DNA of 9,216 nt from Alphaproteobacteria bacterium. GTDB lineage: Bacteria; Pseudomonadota; Alphaproteobacteria; UBA8366. The position numbers and the translations under genes were made by a program. Location: NCBI GenBank assembly GCA_029861675.1, contig JAOTYV010000192.1:1-9216 (forward strand), given 5' to 3'. The notes under the pieces were generated by a model that was given only the letters and a program-made list of their open reading frames with translations, was not told the DNA's origin and did not search any database. Numbering within the stretch: position 1 is the first letter of the stretch; each line of letters opens with the position of its first letter. Positions 1 through 5,728 of this stretch are shown in pieces.

Positions 1-22
1 GGTTTAGCGGAGGCGCGCTAGC

Positions 23-41
23 CGGTTTAACCGATTAATCG
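23..41. repeat. Two overlapping short palindromes
   Basis: CGGTTTAACCG (23-33) is a palindrome with one central base. It overlaps the perfect 10-bp palindrome CGATTAATCG (32-41). Both sit between the window edge and the larger repeat at 56-128. They could be protein-binding sites or remnants of a further repeat. No gene start is visible next to them on the plus strand, so their role is unknown. Confidence 0.35.
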
Positions 42-55
42 ATGGAAATTTGCAC

Positions 56-128
56 CGTCATTCCCGCGCAGTCGGGAATCCAGAACCACTGGATTCCGGA
101 TCGCCACTTCGCGCCGTCCGGAATGACG
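56..128. repeat. Dispersed imperfect palindromic repeat (REP/MITE-like)
   Basis: The ends are perfect 9-bp inverted repeats, CGTCATTCC at 56-64 and GGAATGACG at 120-128. An inner perfect 9-bp stem, GGAATCCAG (75-83) with CTGGATTCC (89-97), encloses the 5-base loop AACCA. The arms between the two stems match poorly, so the 73-bp unit is a degenerate long hairpin. The pattern 'GTCATTCCCGC...GGGAATCCAG...CTGGATTCC...GGAATGAC' is well known as a high-copy intergenic repeat in many proteobacterial genomes, where its translation gives spurious peptides of the 'VIPA..GIQ' and 'GMT' type; both appear when this copy is translated. It lies just downstream of the minus-strand oxygenase gene, so its hairpin may also stabilise or terminate that transcript. 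The structure is seen directly; copy number cannot be judged from one window. Confidence 0.75.
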
Positions 129-140
129 AATGTAATTTCG

Positions 141-157
141 AGGCGGAATTTTCGCCT
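141..157 (-). terminator. Weak hairpin after the oxygenase stop codon
   Basis: AGGCG (141-145) pairs with CGCCT (153-157) around a 7-base loop. It begins 5 bases past the minus-strand oxygenase stop codon. The stem is only 5 bp and no clean U-tract follows on the minus strand, so this is at best a weak intrinsic terminator. The larger palindrome at 56-128, further along the transcript, is an alternative 3'-end structure. Confidence 0.25.
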
Positions 158-162
158 ACGCC

Positions 163-999
163 TCAATAAAACGCGAGGGCGCGCATTTCGATGCTTTCGC
201 GGTCCTTGGCGTCGGGCCGCGTGGTCGGGTCGTCGAATGCGGTGTGGGCGGTGAACCGCACGCCGGCGTCGGCATCGGTATCGAACACCTTGAAGACCAG
301 CGCCTCGTCCCGCGTCATCTCGGGGAAATAGTACCAGCGATGCGCCGGATTGTAGGCGATGTGATAGGTCTCGCCGGTTCGGTCGCGGTAGCGGCGTTCG
401 TTGCGGATAAACCCGGTCGCCGGGATGGTGCGCCCGTCGCACATCGCCAGCGGCTCGGATTCGACCCTGGGCGCAATCGACCGCCATGTCTGGATGATCG
501 CGAACCGGCGCTGTAGCGCCCGCTCCGCCTCATCCGCCGGCAGAAAATCGCGGACCCTCTGCGGCGCCGACCGTTCGGTATAGTCGTTATGGACCGAGCG
601 GACGGTCGAGCGAATCCAGCCCTCCGTATGACGGCCATTGTCCGGCGTCCGTACCGTATGATCGAAGACCATCACCCGGGCGGCCCCGCTCTCTTTTTGG
701 ATCAGGCGCTCGACTTCCGGGTAGTAAACGCTTCGGACTTCGTCTTCATCGTAGAAGTCCTTCACCGCGGTGGGAGAGGTCACCAAGGTAAAGCCTTGTT
801 TCTGCAGTTCGAACGAATCATCGGCCGTGCGGCCATTGAATATCCGCATCCGGTGCGGCTCATAGGTCGGCAGATGCGCCTTGTGCGCCTCCTCGGGCCA
901 GTCGATGTAGCGGATCGATGGCTGTCCGTCGTCGACGACATAACTCAACTCGGCTTCGACAAAATCCAAGTCCATGGTCAGTTCCGCTGCTTCGGCCAT
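163..999 (-). CDS. CmcJ/NvfI-family non-heme iron oxygenase (AsaB-like)
   Basis: The product (278 aa from the chosen start) fits the CmcJ/NvfI/AsaB family, also annotated as GA4 desaturase-like or 'methyltransferase'. Members include CmcJ of cephamycin biosynthesis and fungal Fe(II)/2-oxoglutarate oxygenases of secondary metabolism. Visible family landmarks are FDHTVR (112-117), VHNDYT (136-141, containing an HxD pair H137/D139), the YYFPEMTRDEALVFKVFD block (223-240), RFTAHTAFDDP (248-258) and RESIEMRALAFY at the C-terminus. I infer H137, D139 and H252 as likely iron ligands by analogy. An in-frame ATG 17 codons upstream (1050) lacks a Shine-Dalgarno site, while the ATG at 999 has AGGA 8 bases before it, so I chose 999. 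No signal peptide is seen, so it is probably cytoplasmic. It follows the cytochrome c gene on the same strand after 171 bp. The substrate is unknown; hydroxylation or desaturation of a small acid is plausible. Confidence 0.85.
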   Translation of the reverse strand: MAEAAELTMDLDFVEAELSYVVDDGQPSIRYIDWPEEAHKAHLPTYEPHRMRIFNGRTADDSFELQKQGFTLVTSPTAVKDFYDEDEVRSVYYPEVERLIQKESGAARVMVFDHTVRTPDNGRHTEGWIRSTVRSVHNDYTERSAPQRVRDFLPADEAERALQRRFAIIQTWRSIAPRVESEPLAMCDGRTIPATGFIRNERRYRDRTGETYHIAYNPAHRWYYFPEMTRDEALVFKVFDTDADAGVRFTAHTAFDDPTTRPDAKDRESIEMRALAFY

Positions 1000-1106
1000 T
1001 TCACGTGTCCTGTTAAAATCGTTAGGGGAAAACCCAGCAATCGCACGCATTCTAATCGACCGCGCGCCCTTGCAACAGGCGCGGATACCCGAATGCCTTT
1101 GCCACC

Positions 1107-1112
1107 ATTATA
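1107..1112 (-). promoter_or_regulatory. Candidate -10 element for the oxygenase gene
   Basis: The minus strand reads a consensus TATAAT here, preceded by TTGCCG 19 bases upstream, which is a poor -35 match at long spacing. Transcription would start near 1100 and give a leader of about 100 bases before the ATG at 999. The gap to the cytochrome c gene, 171 bp, is long enough for an independent promoter. The rest of 1000-1170 shows no open frame with a ribosome binding site. Confidence 0.3.
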
Positions 1113-1170
1113 AGAGACATGTTAACGGCCGCGGCAAACATCAAGCCGCTCGCAGATAGTTTACAGGATT

Positions 1171-1596
1171 TTATTCCTGAATGCTTGCGAGATAGAATGT
1201 CAGGGCCGAGATTCGCCCGAAGATGAAATCGTCGACCCGCGACGGATCGACCGGGGAAGACTGATCGGTCCGGAATTGGCTGCCCCAAACCGGCATCTTT
1301 TTTTCGCCATGGCCGCGGATAGCGCGGCGACCGTCGATGATCCGAAACACCTTGGCGAAAGGAAATACGCCGACATTCTTCTTCGCGAGCACGGTCAGAT
1401 TGGCCGGCTTCAAGGTCAGGTAATCCTCTAATGGCCCGTCACCCTTGCCGCCGATGCCGTGGCAGGACGCGCAATTCTGGATGTATAGCCGATGGCCGAA
1501 ATCCAATTCGTCGGCAAGTGCCGGTGCGCCCAGAAGGGCAAACACAAGCCCCAAACCGACCATCCTGCATGCCGTCAGAAATCCATCTTTGATCAT
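1171..1596 (-). CDS. Secreted monoheme class I cytochrome c
   Basis: A 141-aa protein with a Sec signal peptide: basic start, hydrophobic stretch at about 12-25, and likely cleavage after A28 (APALA/DE). The mature domain of about 113 aa has one heme site, CASCH (C42, C45, H46), and a likely distal ligand M101 in KKMPVWG. The run GIGGKGDGP after the heme motif and the NVGVFPF...IDGRRAIRGHG segment are typical of small periplasmic c-type cytochromes of alphaproteobacteria. It should carry electrons in the periplasm. It is on the same strand as the dehydrogenase operon but 197 bp beyond the cupin, so co-transcription is uncertain. The Shine-Dalgarno match before the ATG is weak (GGA about 9 bases upstream). 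The redox partner cannot be named; the upstream molybdenum subunit has no export signal, so direct coupling is not obvious. Confidence 0.9.
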   Translation of the reverse strand: MIKDGFLTACRMVGLGLVFALLGAPALADELDFGHRLYIQNCASCHGIGGKGDGPLEDYLTLKPANLTVLAKKNVGVFPFAKVFRIIDGRRAIRGHGEKKMPVWGSQFRTDQSSPVDPSRVDDFIFGRISALTFYLASIQE

Positions 1597-1637
1597 CGCG
1601 ATTGTCCGTTTCCATTCATCCGAGGGCGTCCCCTACA

Positions 1638-1647
1638 CGGACGTCCG
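1638..1647. promoter_or_regulatory. Palindrome upstream of the cytochrome c gene
   Basis: CGGACGTCCG is a perfect 10-bp palindrome 41 bases before the cytochrome c start, in the 197-bp gap 1597-1793. Its position suits an operator or a binding site near the transcription start. No repeat copy or convincing -35/-10 pair is visible next to it, so this is only a candidate. Confidence 0.2.
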
Positions 1648-1741
1648 ATTTTCCCACTTCCGATGCTGCATGACGGACCCAACCGTCAGATAAAATTGAG
1701 AATTCGAGGTTATAATGGTCGGTCCCCGCCACCATTGATTT

Positions 1742-1770
1742 CGATCATAGGGGCCTGGGAGGCCCGATCG
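1742..1770 (-). terminator. Hairpin downstream of the cupin gene
   Basis: GGGCCT (1751-1756) and AGGCCC (1760-1765) form a 6-bp GC-rich stem with a 3-base loop. The flanking CGATC (1742-1746) and GATCG (1766-1770) extend it by 5 bp across a 4-base bulge. It starts 23 bases past the cupin stop codon, the expected place for the end of the Ldh-CoxL-cupin transcript. No U-run follows, so it may be a partial terminator or an mRNA 3'-stabilising stem. Confidence 0.4.
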
Positions 1771-1793
1771 CAGCCCGGCCGAAAGGCAATCTG

Positions 1794-2132
1794 TCACTCG
1801 AATTCGGTGATGAAGTATTTGACCGTCTCGTCGCCCACCACATGCGGCCGATGCCGGTGACCGTGACCGGCCGGTATGTGCACCATATCGCCGGCGCCGA
1901 CTTCGACGCTGTGGTCCGGAAATTCGTAGCGCAGCCGGCCCGACAAGATATAGGCGCTGTGGCCGGTTTCGCACCAGGGGCCGTCCGTCGCGCCGCCCGG
2001 TCCGCGTTCCTGATAGCGCAACGCCATGCCGTCCAGCATGTGCGCCTCCTTGATTTTCAGCGTCGGGCTGTCCTCAACCAGCGGCGCCGCGCTGGCGCGA
2101 AAGACATAGGGGCTTTCCGAATTGTTCGGCAC
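1794..2132 (-). CDS. Small single-domain cupin protein
   Basis: A 112-aa protein made almost entirely of one cupin beta-barrel. Motif 1 is degenerate: ETGHSAYILSGRLRYEF (55-71) keeps H58 and G65. Motif 2 is well kept: GAGDMVHIPAGHGHRH (79-94), with the turn P87-A-G89 and histidines H90, H92 and H94. H58 and H90/H92 are the likely metal ligands. The start is GTG, supported by GGGAG 9 bases upstream; no better ATG is in frame. It begins 27 bp after the molybdenum-subunit gene and is probably translated from the same mRNA. Such stand-alone cupins act as small metal-dependent oxygenases, isomerases or ligand sensors, and the sequence does not decide among these. In this context it may handle the product or substrate of the two dehydrogenases. 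Confidence 0.85.
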   Translation of the reverse strand: MPNNSESPYVFRASAAPLVEDSPTLKIKEAHMLDGMALRYQERGPGGATDGPWCETGHSAYILSGRLRYEFPDHSVEVGAGDMVHIPAGHGHRHRPHVVGDETVKYFITEFE

Positions 2133-2159
2133 GATGGCGTTCTCCCGTGAGTATCCGTG

Positions 2160-4484
2160 TCAGACTTTGCCGTCGAGCAGGTCAAGCAGATAGGGCGGCG
2201 TCACCGGCACCTGGGCGATGCGGACATCGAAGGGCGACAGCGCGTCTTCGATCGCCGCGGCAATCGCCGCCGGCGCGGGGATCGTGCCGCCTTCGCCGGC
2301 GCCCTTGACGCCGAGCGGGTTCAGCGGCGTTGGCGTTTCCAGATGCACCATCGACAGGGGCGGCATGTCGCTGGCCAGCGGCATCAGATATTCGCCGAAA
2401 TTGATGGTCAGCGGCTGCCCTTCATCGTCGTAGTGCATCCATTCGTAGAGCGCGTTGCCGACCCCATGCGCGACGCCGCCGATCACCTGCCCGTCGACGA
2501 TCAGGGGGTTGATAACCTTGCCGCAATCATGGCCGGCCACGTAATTCAGGATGGTCACCTCGCCGGTCTCCACATCGACCTCGACCTCGGCGACATGGCA
2601 GCCATTGGTATAGGTCGAACGCTCGGGCGTGAAATATGCGCTCTCGCGCAGGCCCGGGCTGAGATCGGACGGCATGGAGAAGCCGGGCCGGCCGTTCGAG
2701 AACACCTCCACCTCGGCCAGGGTGATGCCCATATCGGGGACGCCCTTGACGAAGATCCGGCCTTCCGCGAGTTCGAGGTCTTCCGCCGCCGCTTCCAGCA
2801 TATGGCTCGCCGTCTTGAGGATTTTTTCGCGCAATTGTCCGGCGGCGATTAATGCCGAGGATCCGGCATTGACCGTCACCCGGCTGGCGAAGGTCCCGAC
2901 GCCCAGCGGAATCTTTGCCGTATCGCCGCCTTTGACCTCGATATCCTCGACCCGTGCGCCGAGGCCGTCCGCGACGATCTGCGCCAGCATGGTTTGATGG
3001 CCCTGGCCCTGTGCGCTCGCGCCGGTCACCGCCGTGATCTTGCCGCCCGCGCCGACGCTCACCGTGACGCCCTCGAATGGGCCGAGCCCGGTGCCTTCGA
3101 CATAATTGCCGATGCCGATGCCGAGATACCGTCCGGCCTTGCGCGCCGCCGCCTGACGCTTCGGAAAGCCGTCATAGTCGGCCGCCTCCAAGGCGAGACG
3201 CTGGCTTTCCGGATAGTCGCCGCTGTCATAGGTCAGCGGGCTGCCATCGCGATAGGTCAGACCGACCGCATAGGGCATTTGTTCGGGCTGGATGAAATTG
3301 CGGCGCCGCAACGCCGCCGGGTCGAGCTGCATTTCCCGTGCAGCCCGATCCATCAAGCGCTCCATCGCGAAGACCGCCTGCGGCCGCCCGGCGCCCCGCA
3401 CCGGCGAACAGGAAATCATATTGGTGCAGGCAACCTTGACCGTTAGGTCGAAGGCCGGAATGACATAGGGTCCCGGCACCGTGCTGCCGGTGATGTAGGG
3501 CAGAACCACGCCCAGCATCGGCAGATACGCGCCGCCGTCGTGAATAACCTCGCCCCGCAAGCCGAGGACACGGCCATCCTTGTCGAGCGCCAGTTCCACA
3601 TCCCAGTACTGATCCCGTTCTTGGAACGCGGTGATGAAATGCTCACGCCTATCCTCGATCCATTTTACAGGGCGCCCGAGCAGTTGGGCGCAGGCGGGAA
3701 TGGCAACCTGTTCCGGATAGCTCGACCCCTTCGGCCCGAACCCGCCGCCGACATCCTCGGCGATCACGCGAAACTGCTCCTCCGGCAGTTCGAACAGATC
3801 CGCCAGCACGCGGCGCAGCCGGTGCGGCGCCTGGGTATTCGCCCACAGGGTGATACCATCCTCGGCCGGATCCGGCAGGGCAAGGACGGCGCGGCATTCC
3901 AGCGCCTGCGCACCGCCCCGATTCTGAAACAGTCTTTCCCGGACGATATGCGCCGCGCCCGCGAACGCCGTATCGGCGGCGCCGTATTGCAGCGGGATCT
4001 CCGCCGTCAGATTGTCTTCCAAATCAGCATGGGCGCGCGCCTCCGGATGTTCCAGCGCGGCCCGGCAATCCGCCACCACCGCGAGCGGCTCATAGTCCAC
4101 CACCACCCGCTCGGCCGCGTCTTCCGCCAGATAACGATCATCGGCGACGACCACCGCAATCGGCTCACCAACATAGCGTACCTCGTCCTGCGCCAGAATC
4201 TGTGCCGTCCGCACATGGCGGATCGCCGGATGGTGGGCGAGCAGGGGCAACAGCTTACCGTGCAGAACCGGCGGCAGATCGGCAGCGGTGAACACACCGT
4301 GCACGCCCGGCATCGCCAGCGCCGCCGCGGCGTCGATGCCGCGAATTCTGGCGTGGGCGTGGTTGCTGCGCAGGATCGTCGACTGCACCATGCCAGGCAC
4401 ATGCAGGTCGTCGACGAAGCGGCCCTGTCCCATCAGGAGAGCCGGGTCCTCGACCCGTTTGACGCGGCTGCCGACCCAGCTCAT
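2160..4484 (-). CDS. Xanthine dehydrogenase-family molybdopterin-binding large subunit (CoxL-like)
   Basis: At 774 aa this is the normal length of the molybdenum-containing large subunit of the xanthine oxidase/CO dehydrogenase family. The N-terminal ald_Xan_dh domain starts at SRVKRVEDP (6-14). Cofactor-contact motifs follow: VGGGFGPK (245-252), VRGAGRPQ (362-369) and AQGQGHQT (491-498). The catalytic glutamate is E731 in GVKGAGEGG (725-733). The loop VRGAGRP resembles the YRGAGRP loop of form-II CoxL-like and aldehyde oxidase-like enzymes, not the AYRCSFR loop of true CO dehydrogenase, so CO oxidation is unlikely. Hydroxylation of an aldehyde or N-heterocycle is more probable. The ATG has a strong GGAGGGG site 5 bases upstream. 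The gene sits 24 bp after the Ldh gene and 27 bp before the cupin. Oddly, the [2Fe-2S] and FAD partner subunits are absent from the window, so electron transfer must use proteins encoded elsewhere. Confidence 0.93.
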   Translation of the reverse strand: MSWVGSRVKRVEDPALLMGQGRFVDDLHVPGMVQSTILRSNHAHARIRGIDAAAALAMPGVHGVFTAADLPPVLHGKLLPLLAHHPAIRHVRTAQILAQDEVRYVGEPIAVVVADDRYLAEDAAERVVVDYEPLAVVADCRAALEHPEARAHADLEDNLTAEIPLQYGAADTAFAGAAHIVRERLFQNRGGAQALECRAVLALPDPAEDGITLWANTQAPHRLRRVLADLFELPEEQFRVIAEDVGGGFGPKGSSYPEQVAIPACAQLLGRPVKWIEDRREHFITAFQERDQYWDVELALDKDGRVLGLRGEVIHDGGAYLPMLGVVLPYITGSTVPGPYVIPAFDLTVKVACTNMISCSPVRGAGRPQAVFAMERLMDRAAREMQLDPAALRRRNFIQPEQMPYAVGLTYRDGSPLTYDSGDYPESQRLALEAADYDGFPKRQAAARKAGRYLGIGIGNYVEGTGLGPFEGVTVSVGAGGKITAVTGASAQGQGHQTMLAQIVADGLGARVEDIEVKGGDTAKIPLGVGTFASRVTVNAGSSALIAAGQLREKILKTASHMLEAAAEDLELAEGRIFVKGVPDMGITLAEVEVFSNGRPGFSMPSDLSPGLRESAYFTPERSTYTNGCHVAEVEVDVETGEVTILNYVAGHDCGKVINPLIVDGQVIGGVAHGVGNALYEWMHYDDEGQPLTINFGEYLMPLASDMPPLSMVHLETPTPLNPLGVKGAGEGGTIPAPAAIAAAIEDALSPFDVRIAQVPVTPPYLLDLLDGKV

Positions 4485-4508
4485 CGTTTCCCCTCCGGCG
4501 CGCCGGCG

Positions 4509-5561
4509 TCAGCCCAGATCGACCTTATCGGTGACCCCAAACTCCTCGGCCAGCGCATTCAATTTGGCGCAGGTTGAGTCCTCGACGAAGATGCCTTCGG
4601 CGCGAAGTTTCTGTTCCTTGCGATACTCGATCTCACCCGGATACAGAACCTCCTCGAAGCCCGAGGCCACCGGCGTCGACTTCAGGTAGTTGGCGAAATC
4701 GGTCACTTCCTGTTTGAAGGTCTCGAGCGGCCGGAACGCTTCCACGTCGAATGCGGCGATGAAAACACCGTCATTGTGCTTGCCGGACGGATCCACGCCG
4801 AATCCCAGACCCGGCAGAATGCCCGAGAAAATCTCGATCATCGCCGACAGACCGTAGCCCTTGTACCCTTCGTTTCCACCGAGCGGCAGCACCGCGCCGC
4901 CGGCCCTCAGGTCTTTCGGATTGGTCGACGGGTTACCATCCTTGTCGAGGAGCCAGCCGAGCGGCACGTCCTCACCGCGCGAGACGGCGACTTCCAGCTT
5001 GCCCGCCGCCGCAGCCGAGGTCGCGAAGTCGATGAAAAACGGCCCATCGAGGTTCGACGGCATGGCGATACAAAGCGGATTGGTGCCGAGCCGGGCCTCG
5101 CGCCCGCCGAAGGGCGCCACGGATTTTTTCGTTCGCCCCGAATCCGCGGTCATCATGCAGATCAGGCCTTCCTTGGCGGCCATCAACGGATAGTCCGTCA
5201 GCCGGCCGACATGGCTTTGCTGATAGATCGTGGTCGCCGCAACGCCGCTCTTCTTCGCTTTCTCGATGGCGATTTCCGTCGCCCGCTCCGAAACCACGTA
5301 GCCGAAGCCCCAGTTGCCGTTGATCACGGTGGTGGTCGCGGTTTCACGATCGATCTCGAACGGCGCGCCCGGCACGATATGGCCGTCCTTCACGCGGTCG
5401 ATATAGGTCGGGATCTTGATGATGCCGTGCGAGTCATGCCCTGCCAGATTGGCCGCGATGGAATGGCGCGACACGATCTCCGCCTCCTTCGCACTGGCGC
5501 CGGCGCCTTCAAGCAGTACGGCAGCGGTTTTCTGTATCTTATCGGCGGCAATAATCGGCAT
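4509..5561 (-). CDS. Ldh_2-family NAD(P)-dependent 2-hydroxyacid dehydrogenase
   Basis: A 350-aa protein of the malate/L-lactate dehydrogenase family (Ldh_2: YlbC/AllD, ComC sulfolactate dehydrogenase, DpkA imine reductase and relatives), of normal length. Numbering from the ATG at 5561, motifs are GHDSHG (41-46, with the conserved catalytic His), SHVGRL (116-121), PFGG (150-153), GTNP (159-162), the nucleotide-binding DFATSAAAAGK (178-188) and EGYKGYGLSAMIEI (231-244). It probably interconverts a 2-hydroxyacid and 2-oxoacid, or reduces a cyclic imine, with NAD(P)H in the cytoplasm. A GTG four codons upstream (5573) is possible, but the ATG at 5561 has GGAGG about 5 bases before it, which favours the shorter form. 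It is the first gene of the apparent Ldh-CoxL-cupin operon. Family membership does not fix the substrate: malate, lactate, ureidoglycolate, sulfolactate and diketogulonate enzymes all belong here. Confidence 0.93.
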   Translation of the reverse strand: MPIIAADKIQKTAAVLLEGAGASAKEAEIVSRHSIAANLAGHDSHGIIKIPTYIDRVKDGHIVPGAPFEIDRETATTTVINGNWGFGYVVSERATEIAIEKAKKSGVAATTIYQQSHVGRLTDYPLMAAKEGLICMMTADSGRTKKSVAPFGGREARLGTNPLCIAMPSNLDGPFFIDFATSAAAAGKLEVAVSRGEDVPLGWLLDKDGNPSTNPKDLRAGGAVLPLGGNEGYKGYGLSAMIEIFSGILPGLGFGVDPSGKHNDGVFIAAFDVEAFRPLETFKQEVTDFANYLKSTPVASGFEEVLYPGEIEYRKEQKLRAEGIFVEDSTCAKLNALAEEFGVTDKVDLG

Positions 5562-5728
5562 TTTTCCCTCCACTCGAATTTTTCTTGCCTGGATCGGCGG
5601 GTCCGCAAGGCATCGGCTGACCCTGTGATGGTCACGCCCCGAACCCGGCCACGCAACCTTTTGGTAACCATTCTTCCCTAAACAATCATAGAGGTTTCGC
5701 GCGCGCCATCCTAGCAGGCCACAATTCC
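5562..5728. promoter_or_regulatory. Divergent intergenic region with promoters for both flanks
   Basis: The Ldh gene leaves to the left and the membrane-protein gene to the right, so this 167-bp gap must carry at least one promoter per direction. For the rightward gene a weak candidate is TTGGTA (5661-5666), a 17-base spacer, and AATCAT (5684-5689), each matching 4 of 6 consensus bases. No convincing leftward pair was found. Small palindromes such as TGGTAACCA (5662-5670) and GTGATGGTCAC lie here and could be regulator sites, but nothing confirms this. Confidence 0.3.

Noticed and set aside
42..254. 70-codon plus-strand open frame at the left edge
   Set aside because: Its N-terminal half is the translation of the palindromic repeat (the familiar spurious VIPA..GIQ peptide), and the rest is antisense to the oxygenase.
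1711..1716. Consensus TATAAT on the plus strand between the cytochrome c and cupin genes
   Set aside because: No plus-strand gene lies downstream and there is no -35 at proper spacing. It shares TTATAATGGT in inverted orientation with the site at 1104-1113, which seems too short to be a meaningful repeat around the cytochrome gene.
2160..4484. Aerobic carbon monoxide dehydrogenase (true CoxL)
   Set aside because: The active-site loop reads VRGAGRP, without the Cys-containing AYRCSFR loop of genuine CO dehydrogenase, and CoxM/CoxS are absent.
3540..4577. 345-codon plus-strand open frame opposite the CoxL-like gene
   Set aside because: Antisense shadow typical of high-GC coding sequence; the minus-strand frame carries all the molybdenum-hydroxylase motifs.
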